Of a stretch of 64,000 nucleotides of DNA, positions 1-8,305 are shown piece by piece. Both the position numbers and the translations under genes were made by a program. Source of the stretch: Microcoleus sp. bin38.metabat.b11b12b14.051 (GTDB lineage: Bacteria > Cyanobacteriota > Cyanobacteriia > Cyanobacteriales > Microcoleaceae). A model generated the notes under the pieces. That model was not told the origin of the DNA. It saw only the letters and a program-made list of their open reading frames with translations, and made no database searches. Numbering within the stretch: the stretch's first letter is position 1; every line of letters begins with the position of its first letter. The stretch covers positions 248,001 through 312,000 of the forward strand of contig NZ_JAAFKD010000005.1 in NCBI RefSeq assembly GCF_013299165.1, in the 5' to 3' direction.

Positions 1-1054
1 AACCTGCTCGCTGTTCTGGGGTAATTTCTTGGGTGATTTCGAGTCCGAGGGTGTCGATGGGATCGACTTGTGATGCGGGCAAACTTAATCTTTGCATAAA
101 AAATTCGTCGAGTTTGCCGATCGCAGCTCCTGGGCCTGCTAGCAGCAGTTGCGCTACTTCGAGTTCTTCGCTCTGGTTGAGGTAAAAGTCTACTGAGCGG
201 CGCAGTTCGTCTGCTAGTTCTCCCAATACTTTAATCATGGCATTTGTGCCGGGATTGGTGTCTCCGGAGGCGCCCATGGTATCTGTAACTGGCAGGGTCA
301 TGCCTTGCAGTTCGCTGGTGTCTCTGGTAGGCGGCAGATTCATGGCTTGGTTGAGGGCGGTCTGGATTTGGTAAGTGCCGATCGGGATGGTACGGTTGAA
401 CTGAGGTATGCCGTCCACTACTATAGCTAACTCGGTACTGTCAAATTCTATATCGGTGAGGACTGCTGCTTCTTGGGAGGAGAATTGTTGCAGTTGGTCT
501 TTGAGAGTGCGGATGAGGGCAAAGCTGGTTACTTCTAGCACATCTATATCCAATCCGGCTTCTCTGAAGGTTTCGATGTAGGTATCGGTAACTTCTCTAC
601 GAGTTGCAACTAATACCACTTGTACTTTTTCTACGCCGTCGTCATCTACAAATAAGCCTATTTTTTGATAGTCTACGTCGGCGTCTTCTCTAGGAAACGG
701 CAAATAAAGTCCTGCTTCTGCATTCATGTAATCCCGCAGCTCTTCTTCGTTGAGTTCTGCTGGAACAGGAATCAGGCGGATCACGGCTTCGCGGCCGGGA
801 ATGGCTGTGGCTACTCGCTTGGCTTTGATTTTGTTTTCAGCCAGGAGGGCGCGTATTAGTTCTGCCATTCCGGGGGGATCGACTATTTGTCCTTCTTGTA
901 CCATGTCTTCTGGTACTTCTATGGAGGCGAGGAGGCCTAATTTTAATGCCTGAGCTTTCTTTTCGAGCTGGATGATGTTGATGCGGTCTGAGGCTATTTC
1001 GATCCCGATTCCAGGCTGGCGTGGGGAAAGTAGACCTTTGAAAAAATTAACCAT
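1..1054 (-). CDS. pilM: Type IV pilus assembly protein PilM (5' part, runs off left edge)
   Basis: The minus strand reads from an ATG at 1054 (MVNFFKGLLSPRQPG...) without a stop to the window edge, about 351 residues. The actin/FtsA-like PilM fold is suggested by the opening IGIEIASDRINIIQLEKK, the EAGLYLPFPREDADVDYQKIG segment, VVLVATRREV and LTDIEFDSTELAIV. PilM is a cytoplasmic actin-like ATPase that binds the N-terminus of PilN and links the inner-membrane PilMNOP ring of the type IV pilus; in cyanobacteria this serves motility and DNA uptake. PilM families are usually about 350-375 residues, so only the very C-terminus is missing. pilN, pilO and pilQ would be expected beyond the left edge. 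The family call is firm; the exact end is unseen. Confidence 0.9.
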   Translation of the reverse strand, partial: MVNFFKGLLSPRQPGIGIEIASDRINIIQLEKKAQALKLGLLASIEVPEDMVQEGQIVDPPGMAELIRALLAENKIKAKRVATAIPGREAVIRLIPVPAELNEEELRDYMNAEAGLYLPFPREDADVDYQKIGLFVDDDGVEKVQVVLVATRREVTDTYIETFREAGLDIDVLEVTSFALIRTLKDQLQQFSSQEAAVLTDIEFDSTELAIVVDGIPQFNRTIPIGTYQIQTALNQAMNLPPTRDTSELQGMTLPVTDTMGASGDTNPGTNAMIKVLGELADELRRSVDFYLNQSEELEVAQLLLAGPGAAIGKLDEFFMQRLSLPASQVDPIDTLGLEITQEITPEQRAG

Positions 1055-1409
1055 AGGATTGGGTCGTCTGTAATTGCTATTTTTTTATTTTGTAATTGGC
1101 CAGCTCTATCCAGCCCGCCGGATGTTGGGAGATTGGTTTCCCACCGCCCTCTATCGGTCTGTAATCTCGGTATTCCTCCGTAACGGAGCTGTCTGTGTTC
1201 CGCGATCGCCAGTTCCGATTTTATGCTATCCAATTTACTTGACAATAGCTATTCTGCGGCGAATGTCAACAAATTTAAGCTCGATCGACCAAAAACCGAT
1301 TGATTCTGCAACCAAACCGACTCTCTCTCCCGGGCCCGCACACAAAACTCTGGCGCTTGAACCCAGGAGGGCTTTCAGAGGGCGATGCTTGTTTTCTCCT
1401 TAGCTAACC
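1055..1409. other. Divergent intergenic region, pilM / sugar-binding protein
   Basis: These 355 bases separate two divergently read genes and should hold both promoters. A TTGACA hexamer lies at 1239-1244 on the plus strand, but no convincing -10 box follows at 17 bases, so no promoter is called. Short open frames here have neither ribosome binding sites nor protein-like composition. Confidence 0.4.
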
Positions 1410-2714
1410 ATGAATCTCAAATTAAATTCTATGAAACGTAAATCTTGGCAACTGTTCGCTGTGTTTGGGCTGGTAGGGCTGATGCTAGCTGCGGTGGTGA
1501 GTTGCAGCAAGCCGGCGGTGAATTCCCAGACCAAGAATGCCAATGAAATCGAGTTCTGGACTATGCAGCTTCAACCACAGTTTACTGATTATTTCAACAA
1601 GACGATCGCTGGTTTTGAAGCCGAAAATCCCGGGGTGAAGGTGCGCTGGGTAGACGTGCCTTGGTCGGCGATGGAAAGCAAGATTTTGGGGGCTGTATCG
1701 GCGAAAACTGCGCCGGATGTGGTGAACCTGAATCCCGATTTTGCTTCGCTGTTAGCGGGGCGCAATGCTTGGCTGGATTTAGACTCTCGGATTTCGCAGC
1801 AAGTGCGATCGAGCTATCTCCCAAATATCTGGAAAGCTAGCGTACTCGATGGTAAGACTTTTGGCATTCCTTGGTATCTGACAACTCCGGTAACTATTTA
1901 CAATACAGAGTTGTTTAAAAAAGCTGGAATTGCCAAGCCTCCCGCTACCTATACGGAGTTGGCGGCTGTGGCGAAACAGGTAAAAGATAAAACTGGTAAG
2001 TTTGCTTTTTTTGCGACTTTTGTACCGGAAGATTCGGCGGAAGTTTTGCAATCTTTCGTGCAGATGGGCGTGCCTTTGGTGGACGCTCAAGGTAAGGCTG
2101 CTTTTAATACTGATAAAGGTAAGGCGGTTTTTCAGTATTGGGTTGATTTGTACAAGGGCGGACTTTTGCCACAGGATGTTTTGGTGCAGGGACACCGCAG
2201 GGCGATCGAGCTTTATCAAGCTGGGGAAACTGCTTTGTTGGGTTCTGGGCCTCAGTTTTTGAAGGCGATCGCTGAAAATGCTCCGAGTGTTGGTGCTGCT
2301 TCAACTGCTGCGCCTCAAATTACCGGGGAAAGCGGCAAGAAGACTGTGGCGGTGATGAATTTAGTTGTACCTCGCGACAGCAAGCGCCCTGATGATGCTG
2401 TCAAGTTTGCTTTGTACGTAACTAATTCTCAAAATCAGTTGGCTTTTGCCAAGGCTGCTAATGTTTTGCCTTCTACGGTTGAGACTTTGCAGGACTCTTA
2501 TTTTAAGAGCGTTGCGGCTGATGCTGCTCCGAGCGATCGCGCTCGAATTATCAGTGCTTCTGGCTTGGAAAAAGCCGAGTTGTTGATTCCGCCTCTTAAG
2601 GATGTTAAGAAGTTGCAGAAGGCAATTTATGACAATTTGCAAGCGGCAATGTTGGGGGAAAAACCTGTCGAACAAGCGGTGACTGATGCGGCGACTGCTT
2701 GGAATCAAAGATAG
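1410..2714 (+). CDS. ABC transporter sugar-binding lipoprotein (family 1 solute-binding protein)
   Basis: A 434-residue protein. It has a lipoprotein signal: basic MKRKSW, a hydrophobic stretch, and a VVSC lipobox with the modified Cys at residue 32. The mature part begins EIEFWTMQLQP and contains FEAENPGVKVRWVDVPW, TAPDVVNLNP and GIPWYLTTPVTIYNTELFKKAG, typical of MalE/UgpB-like sugar-binding proteins. It would sit in the periplasm, lipid-anchored, and deliver a sugar or sugar derivative to an ABC permease. No permease or ATPase is adjacent, so the substrate is unknown. An in-frame ATG at 1431 is an equally plausible start; neither has a clear Shine-Dalgarno sequence. A hairpin terminator follows at 2730. 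Confidence 0.88.
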   Translation: MNLKLNSMKRKSWQLFAVFGLVGLMLAAVVSCSKPAVNSQTKNANEIEFWTMQLQPQFTDYFNKTIAGFEAENPGVKVRWVDVPWSAMESKILGAVSAKTAPDVVNLNPDFASLLAGRNAWLDLDSRISQQVRSSYLPNIWKASVLDGKTFGIPWYLTTPVTIYNTELFKKAGIAKPPATYTELAAVAKQVKDKTGKFAFFATFVPEDSAEVLQSFVQMGVPLVDAQGKAAFNTDKGKAVFQYWVDLYKGGLLPQDVLVQGHRRAIELYQAGETALLGSGPQFLKAIAENAPSVGAASTAAPQITGESGKKTVAVMNLVVPRDSKRPDDAVKFALYVTNSQNQLAFAKAANVLPSTVETLQDSYFKSVAADAAPSDRARIISASGLEKAELLIPPLKDVKKLQKAIYDNLQAAMLGEKPVEQAVTDAATAWNQR

Positions 2715-2729
2715 TTTTTGATTGAAGCT

Positions 2730-2766
2730 GGGGCGGATTTTTTTTTCGTCTGCCCCTTGCTTTTTT
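2730..2766 (+). terminator. Rho-independent-type terminator
   Basis: An eight-pair stem (GGGGCGGA pairing with TCTGCCCC, one G-T wobble) lies 15 bases after the sugar-binding protein stop and is followed by TTGCTTTTTT. The loop is itself T-rich. Confidence 0.7.
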
Positions 2767-2845
2767 CTGCGATTTGACATATCATTAAATAATGGGAATC
2801 TGTGTCGCCATATATATAAGTATCAGTATTAAAAATATTATCCTA

Positions 2846-3110
2846 GGTTCGTAGTGAGGACTTCAGTCCTTCTTAATGCGGACTAAAGTCCTCACTACAA
2901 ACCTGTGAGGACTTCAGTCCTTCTTAATGCGGACTAAAGTCCTCACTACAAACCTGTGAGGACTTCAGTCCTTCTTAATGCGGACTAAAGTCCTCACTAC
3001 AAACCTGTGAGGACTTCAGTCCTTCTTAATGCGGACTAAAGTCCTCACTACAAACCTGTGCGGAGGACTTTAGTCCTTCTTAATGCGGACTAAAGTCCTC
3101 ACTACGAACC
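2846..3110. repeat. Tandem palindromic repeat array, about 5 units of 51 bp
   Basis: Each unit joins two short palindromes, GGACTTCAGTCC and GGACTAAAGTCC, about 8 bases apart, and is itself flanked by arms GTGAGGAC / GTCCTCAC. The whole unit can fold as a hairpin. Four units are nearly identical at a 51-bp spacing; the last is degenerate. The same family recurs at 25243, 30237, 34002, 37673, 52329 and 54012. There is no coding sense and there are no unique spacers. Confidence 0.9.
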
Positions 3111-3759
3111 TGTGCGATCGCTCCCGCATATGAGTTATACTTAAAACAAGTAGTGCGATTCGTTAGCCGAAACTGAGTTTCAATACTTAGGGGATGGCTA
3201 GGATGACTATAGAGTCATAATAACTGGATACACATCTGGGTGCGGGTCATCCCAAGTCTCAGTCCGCAAGTGCAGCGGTAAAAGCATATCCCCTATCTTG
3301 ATAGGTAGCAACTAACAAGATAAAGCGGGGATAAAAGGCAGACTACTGGTAGCCGAAACTGGTAACTGTTGAGCAAGAGTTCATGTGTAGTAAACAAAGA
3401 TGTGTCTGAACCATCGTTATCTTAAGATGGTCTAACGGCTAAATCAGGATAAAACCGTTGAAAAACACGGTAAAAACTGGTTAAGACCAAGCCAAAAGGC
3501 AAGGCTAGGGCGTAGGCGATTTGCTTATCGACCTATAAGCACCGCCCATAAACCCGGTGGATAGCATCACACTAAAAACTCAATCAATGTGTATTTGGAA
3601 CGAAGTAACTTTCATATATTTCTGGGAATCAATTACCCAGTAAGTAGCTAACGAACAATATATGGAAGAGGGATTGTATCAGAAGCCAATGCTCTGTTGT
3701 AATGACAGAGATATGCAGACAGATACATGGTAACTTCAAGGATAGAAACTTGAGTAGCA

Positions 3760-5481
3760 ATGAATAAGTCTAAAACGCGGGACAACCCGACGGTGGAATG
3801 GAATCAAATCAATTGGCGAAAAGCCGAAAGATTGACATTTAAGTTGCAAAAACGTATCTATCTTTCAAGTGAGCGTGGCGATGTTAAAGCAGTTCGTAAG
3901 CTTCAGAAGACCTTGATTAATTCATGGTCTAATAAGGTCTTATCGGTACGACGGGTCACGCAAGATAATACTGGCAAACGTACAGCAGGTGTGGATGGTA
4001 TTAAACTACTAACCCCGAAGCAGCGAGTCAAGCTAGTAAGTCAACTCAAGGTAACTGGAAAATCAAAACCGACACGTCGTGTAATGATACCAAAACCAGG
4101 AACTAATGAGTCAAGACCATTAGGCATACCCACTATGTACGATCGAGCCTTACAAGCTGTTGTAAAAGCAGCACTTGAACCAGAATGGGAAGCTCTTTTT
4201 GAGCCAAACTCCTATGGTTTTAGACCAGGTAGGTCGTGTCACGATGCAATCGGAGCTATTTTCAACAGTATCAGATACAAAGCCAAATATGTGCTAGACG
4301 CTGATATTGCCAGATGCTTTGACCGCATTAATCACAAAGCATTACTTGACAAAATCAATACCTATCCGCGACTGAGAAATCAAATTAAGTCGTGGCTTAA
4401 AAGTGGGGTATTAGACCAAGGTGAAATCTTCCCGACCATAGAAGGTACGCCACAAGGCGGAGTTATTTCTCCACTTTTGGCTAACATAGCCTTACACGGC
4501 ATGGAAGAAAGGGTTAAGCAGTATGCGGAAACTTTGAAGAATAAAATCAGCAAAAGCAGCAACCGTGACGCAATAAGCCTTATTAGATACGCCGATGATT
4601 TTGTGATTATTCACAAAGACATTGAAGTAATAATAGCCTGTCAGAAGATAATAGCTGAATGGTTAAGTGATATGGGCTTAGAATTAAAGCCAAGTAAAAC
4701 AAAATTAACCCACACCCTCAACGAATACAATGGGAATGTTGGGTTTGAGTTTTTAGGATTCCACGTACAACAACATAAGGTAGGTAACTACCGAAGTGCT
4801 AAAAATACCAAAGGAATACCACTTGGCTTTAGTACAATAATCACCCCATCAAAACTAAAAGTCAAAGCTCATCTTGGGAAAATTGAAAAAGTAATAGACA
4901 CGCATAATACCGCCCCTCAAGCTGCTTTAATTAGTCGGCTGAATCCAATAATTTGGGGATGGTCAAACTATTACTCCACAGTAGTAAGTAAGAAAATCTT
5001 CAGCAAAATTGATGACCTTACCTACGACAAATTACGAGCCTGGGCTAAAAGACGGGGAAAAGGTAGCATCAATAAAAACAAATACTGGCGAACAGTAGGT
5101 GACAGAAATTGGTGCTTCAGCACAGAAGAAGGTTTAGAATTAGCACAACACCAAGCAACGCCAATAAAAAGGCACGTCAAGGTAAAGGGCAATTCAACAC
5201 CTTATGACGGTAACTGGATTTATTGGAGTTCTAGACGTGGAGAATACCCGGAAACACCAACAAGAGTGGCAACACTGCTTAAGACACAAAAAGGTAAATG
5301 TACCCACTGTGGTCTGTACTTTACACCGGAGGACACTGTAGAAGTTGACCATATCCTACCCCGCTCATTAGGCGGTAAGGATGAGTATAAAAACCTTCAA
5401 CTTCTACATAAGCACTGTCACGACACAAAAACGGAAAACGACGGTTCCCTAATCAGGAACTATGATATCAATCCGTTTTGA
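3760..5481 (+). CDS. ltrA: Group II intron reverse transcriptase/maturase with HNH endonuclease domain
   Basis: A 573-residue intron-encoded protein. The order is RT0/RT domain (RVMIPKPG, RPLGIPTMYDRALQ, NSYGFRPGRSCHDA, VLDADIARCFD, TPQGGVISPLLANI), the catalytic RYADD motif at about residues 275-279, a maturase X domain (NPIIWGWSNYY) and a C-terminal HNH domain (CTHCG ... EVDHILPRSLGG ... HKHCHD). It assists splicing, then nicks DNA and reverse-transcribes the intron during retrohoming. All key residues look present, including both Asp of the YADD box and the Cys pairs of the HNH zinc site, so the intron is probably active. Base composition is more AT-rich than the neighbours, which fits transfer. 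Confidence 0.96.
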   Translation: MNKSKTRDNPTVEWNQINWRKAERLTFKLQKRIYLSSERGDVKAVRKLQKTLINSWSNKVLSVRRVTQDNTGKRTAGVDGIKLLTPKQRVKLVSQLKVTGKSKPTRRVMIPKPGTNESRPLGIPTMYDRALQAVVKAALEPEWEALFEPNSYGFRPGRSCHDAIGAIFNSIRYKAKYVLDADIARCFDRINHKALLDKINTYPRLRNQIKSWLKSGVLDQGEIFPTIEGTPQGGVISPLLANIALHGMEERVKQYAETLKNKISKSSNRDAISLIRYADDFVIIHKDIEVIIACQKIIAEWLSDMGLELKPSKTKLTHTLNEYNGNVGFEFLGFHVQQHKVGNYRSAKNTKGIPLGFSTIITPSKLKVKAHLGKIEKVIDTHNTAPQAALISRLNPIIWGWSNYYSTVVSKKIFSKIDDLTYDKLRAWAKRRGKGSINKNKYWRTVGDRNWCFSTEEGLELAQHQATPIKRHVKVKGNSTPYDGNWIYWSSRRGEYPETPTRVATLLKTQKGKCTHCGLYFTPEDTVEVDHILPRSLGGKDEYKNLQLLHKHCHDTKTENDGSLIRNYDINPF

Positions 5482-5513
5482 GTTGTATCCTTAAAAAGGA
5501 TGAAGATATCAAG

Positions 5514-5547
5514 GAGCGGAATGAAGCGAAAGTTTCACGTTCCGTTC
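5514..5547 (+). ncRNA. Group II intron domain V
   Basis: A 34-base hairpin starting GAGCGGAATG carries the catalytic AGC triad, a GAAA tetraloop and the two-base bulge before ACG on the 3' side. This is the most conserved catalytic element of group II introns; domain VI follows directly. Confidence 0.88.
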
Positions 5548-5607
5548 TGAAGGAGAGGTAGGGGTAGAAATGCCCCTATCGACTCTACCATACTCCGACG
5601 CTACCGC

Positions 5608-5613
5608 AGGAGG
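5608..5613 (+). promoter_or_regulatory. Strong ribosome binding site deciding a GTG start
   Basis: A perfect AGGAGG stands six bases before the GTG at 5620. This favours the GTG over the in-frame ATG at 5644 for the protease gene. Confidence 0.75.
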
Positions 5614-5619
5614 CAACGG

Positions 5620-6063
5620 GTGCAAATTAAAAACAGCAATCCAATGGGAAAAGTTTTTGCCACTCTGACAATCATTAATCGAGCCGACCAAATTCGGGCA
5701 GAAGATGGGACGATTTCACCAGAAGAAATTCGGTCGATCGTTCTTAAAAATGTATTGGTGGATACAGGATCCACTACCTTGTGTCTGCCAAAAAATGCGA
5801 TCGCCAAACTCGGCCTAAAACTCCTCAAAGAAGTAGATGTAGCAACCGCAATGGGTATTGGCAAAGCCCGAATTTTCCAAGATGCTAAAATATCAATGTT
5901 TGACAGAGAAGGCACTTTCGAGTGCTTAGAGTTACCGGGAGGAGATGATGCGCTTTTGGGTGTGATACCTTTAGAATCATTGGGATTGGAAATAGACTTG
6001 CAAAATCAAATCTTAAAACCTTTACCCATCAGTCCCACTGAAACTTATTTGACGATTTTGTAG
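5620..6063 (+). CDS. Retropepsin-like aspartic protease domain protein (clan AA)
   Basis: A 147-residue protein with the single-lobe retroviral-type aspartic protease signature VDTGSTTLCLPKN (catalytic Asp near residue 48) and the later hydrophobic LLGVIPLESLGLEID segment that forms the second psi loop. Such small cyanobacterial proteases would act as homodimers, each giving one Asp. No signal peptide is present, so it is probably cytoplasmic; the substrate is unknown. The start is the GTG preceded by AGGAGG. A group II intron ends about 30 bases upstream, so if the original promoter lies beyond the intron this gene's mRNA would have to be spliced or be made from an intron-internal promoter. 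Confidence 0.82.
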   Translation: MQIKNSNPMGKVFATLTIINRADQIRAEDGTISPEEIRSIVLKNVLVDTGSTTLCLPKNAIAKLGLKLLKEVDVATAMGIGKARIFQDAKISMFDREGTFECLELPGGDDALLGVIPLESLGLEIDLQNQILKPLPISPTETYLTIL

Positions 6064-6286
6064 CTATCACCATAATTTTTGAGGCGGTTGCGCGTAGATA
6101 AATGCGAGTGAGTTTATCCCGTACAAAATCGCCTTTCCCACAACTCCTATTTTTCGTAGCTGTGCGCCCGATATTTTAAATTTAGTTTAATTTATGCTCG
6201 ATCAGAATATATGAGCTATGATTAAAATATTATAATATTTGACTTATCTAAAAATCAAACCTTAGTTGAGAATAGGAGCAAGTTTT

Positions 6287-6862
6287 ATGACAACAATGAC
6301 AGTCAAAGATTTAAATCAAGTTCAAACTGCTTTTACCGAAGCGGGTTTAGATTACAAAATTGAACTAGAAGACGGGATAATTTCAGTTATGGGCCCATCA
6401 GATATCGTATCCAGTGAAATCGGCAGTATTTTAATTCGCTTACTCGGTAATTGGGTTTATCCCCGCCGCTTGGGGAGAGTGTTCGATTCCGCCGGCGGTT
6501 TCATTATGCCGAATACAAATGTCAAAGCGCCGGATGTTTCCTTTGTGCGCGCCGCCCGCTTGCGCCAAAGTCCGCGCTATTTTGGTGAACTTGTCCCGGA
6601 TTTGGTGGTTGAAATTAAGTCTCAGAGCGATCGCATTAAGGCTATAGAAACCAAAGTTTTGAAGTTTATAGAGCTGGGTGCGATAGTAGGGATTCTGATC
6701 GATCCTGACGAAGAGACAGTGGCAATTTATCGATCGACTGGTGAACCAACTATTTTAGCAAATGGCGATATCTTGACAGTCGCAGAACTTTTTCCCGGTT
6801 GGGAATTACCCGTTTCTGAATTGTGGCCTCCGATTTTTACTGAGGAAGAAACACAAGGCTGA
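6287..6862 (+). CDS. Uma2 family (DUF820) PD-(D/E)XK nuclease-like protein
   Basis: A 191-residue protein. The Uma2 fold is recognised from SDIVSSEIGSILIRLLGNWV, the GGFIMPNTNVKAPDVSFVRAARL segment and PDLVVEIKSQSDRI, in which D, E and K make a PD-(D/E)XK-like site. Uma2 proteins are highly multiplied in cyanobacteria; their biological role is not established. AGGAG eight bases before the ATG at 6287 makes this the start in preference to an upstream in-frame TTG at 6266. Its stop lies six bases from the convergent folC stop. Confidence 0.88.
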   Translation: MTTMTVKDLNQVQTAFTEAGLDYKIELEDGIISVMGPSDIVSSEIGSILIRLLGNWVYPRRLGRVFDSAGGFIMPNTNVKAPDVSFVRAARLRQSPRYFGELVPDLVVEIKSQSDRIKAIETKVLKFIELGAIVGILIDPDEETVAIYRSTGEPTILANGDILTVAELFPGWELPVSELWPPIFTEEETQG

Positions 6863-6867
6863 TGCGT

Positions 6868-8157
6868 TTAAGCTTGGGATTGTTGTTGTTGCAGAAAATA
6901 CCCGATTAGATAAAGTGAACCGCAGAGGATGGTGAGGTTTTCGTCGGTAACAACGGTATCTAAGGCTGTTGCTAAGTCTGGGAAGGCTTGACAAATAGCT
7001 AATTCGGGGCAGATATTTTCAGCAATGGCTGCTAATTCTGTGGGGGATGCGGAGTTTTGATCGGGTACGGGTACTAGGTACAGCCGATCGCCCTTTTTGA
7101 GTAATGCTTGTAAAATATCATCGCAGTCTTTCGTCGCCAGAATGCCGATGACCCAGTTAATCGGTGACGGGGAAGTGGTAAGGTTATCTATGTATTCGCG
7201 CAGGGCGATCGCAGCAGCGGGGTTGTGCGCGCCGTCAATCAGGATATTGCGGTTGTTCCAAGTTGTGCGCTGAAGTCTTCCGGGCCATTGGGTTTGAGCG
7301 ATACCGTTGGTGATGGCGGTTGGGGAGATTTGCCAGCCTAGGTTTTGGAGGGTGTGGATAGTTGCAAGTGCGATCGCCGAATTCATTAATTGAACTTGTC
7401 CCAGCAATGGCAATTTATACTTTATTTTAACCGCAGATGAACCAGAATTAACGCTGATTTCTGGATTGGGATGATATTCTGCAAATCTGTCTCCTAAATC
7501 CATCGCTGGCTTTACCCAAACTGCCGGACACTCTAATTTTTTTATCCGTCTTTCTACTACTAATCTAGCAGATTCTGGCAACTCCCCAACAACAACCGGA
7601 CACTTTGATTTAATAATTCCCGCTTTTTCCCCAGCAATATCAGCAACAGTCGGGCCGAGGATTTGCCAGTGTTCGAGACTGATAGAAGTAATGACACTGA
7701 CGAGGGGAGTTTCGCAAACATTAGTCGCATCTAATCTACCGCCCAATCCGGTTTCTATGACTCCAATATCTGCTTTTTGTTGAGCGAAATACAGCCAAGC
7801 TGCGGCGGTGATGATTTCAAATTGAGTCGGAGTTTCGGTATTACCTTCAGCAGCGCTAACAACTTGTTCGAGACACTGCTGTAATTGAGTTGTATAAATC
7901 GGTTTTTGGTTGATACAAATTCTTTCTGTCCAATCGATCAAGTGCGGGGATGTGTAGCGCCCGACTCGATAGCCTGCTTCTGTGAGTACGGATGAGAGAT
8001 AAGCGCAAACGGAACCTTTGCCATTTGTGCCGGCGACGTGGATAATGGGTACTTGTTTGTGGGGGTTGTCTAGTTTTGCGAGGAGTTGGTGAATTCTTTC
8101 GAGGCCGAGGTGGACTCCGAAGTGTTGGTAAGATTGCAGGATGGAGTTTGCATTCAT
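6868..8157 (-). CDS. folC: Bifunctional folylpolyglutamate synthase / dihydrofolate synthase
   Basis: A 429-residue Mur-ligase-family enzyme. It shows the family opening FGVHLGLERIHQLLAKL, the ATP P-loop HVAGTNGKGSVCAYLSS at about residues 40-56, TSPHL, the metal/substrate segment ETGLGGRLDATNVC, and ITSISLEHWQILGPTVADIAGEKAGIIK, followed by the C-terminal ligase lobe with LIDGAHNPAA. It adds glutamate to dihydropteroate and to reduced folates in the cytoplasm. The length is normal for FolC and no motif is missing. It converges on the Uma2 gene. Confidence 0.96.
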   Translation of the reverse strand: MNANSILQSYQHFGVHLGLERIHQLLAKLDNPHKQVPIIHVAGTNGKGSVCAYLSSVLTEAGYRVGRYTSPHLIDWTERICINQKPIYTTQLQQCLEQVVSAAEGNTETPTQFEIITAAAWLYFAQQKADIGVIETGLGGRLDATNVCETPLVSVITSISLEHWQILGPTVADIAGEKAGIIKSKCPVVVGELPESARLVVERRIKKLECPAVWVKPAMDLGDRFAEYHPNPEISVNSGSSAVKIKYKLPLLGQVQLMNSAIALATIHTLQNLGWQISPTAITNGIAQTQWPGRLQRTTWNNRNILIDGAHNPAAAIALREYIDNLTTSPSPINWVIGILATKDCDDILQALLKKGDRLYLVPVPDQNSASPTELAAIAENICPELAICQAFPDLATALDTVVTDENLTILCGSLYLIGYFLQQQQSQA

Positions 8158-8200
8158 TGAGGATTATAAAGTGTTATATTTGTTTTTGAATTGATTTTTT

Positions 8201-8227
8201 ACCGCAGAGGGCGCAGAGGGCGCAGAG
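8201..8227. repeat. 27-bp dispersed repeat, copy 1
   Basis: This GC-rich repeat (ACCGCAGAGGGCGCAGAGGG and continuing) is identical to 39647-39673. Both copies lie just upstream of a gene start. Confidence 0.75.
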
Positions 8228-8305
8228 TGAGAGAATAAAGAGAAAGAAAGTTAATAAGAGAGATGTTTATAATTGATTTGTTGTATTGATTGTTGGTGAA
8301 AAAAG

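Larger units (their letters stand above)
3153..5588 (+). mobile_element. Group II intron with internal RT/maturase ORF
   Basis: The element begins with GTGCGATTCGTTAGCCGAAA, a typical group II 5' end (GUGYG). It carries a 600-base structured RNA region, an RT-maturase-HNH ORF in domain IV, a canonical domain V at 5514-5547 and a domain VI hairpin (AGAG-GTAGGGG ... CCCCTAT-CGA-CTCT) with an unpaired A near its 3' base. It ends at about 5588. The length, about 2.44 kb, fits a full-length ORF-containing intron. Flanking DNA suggests insertion between a promoter-like TATACT (about 3136) and the AGGAGG of the downstream protease gene, in a 5' leader and not in a coding region. The exact 3' boundary could differ by a few bases. 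Confidence 0.9.

Noticed and set aside
1074-1403. Plus-strand frame of 109 codons between pilM and the sugar-binding protein gene
   Set aside because: Composition is not protein-like, there is no ribosome binding site, and its first part overlaps the putative promoter region of pilM.
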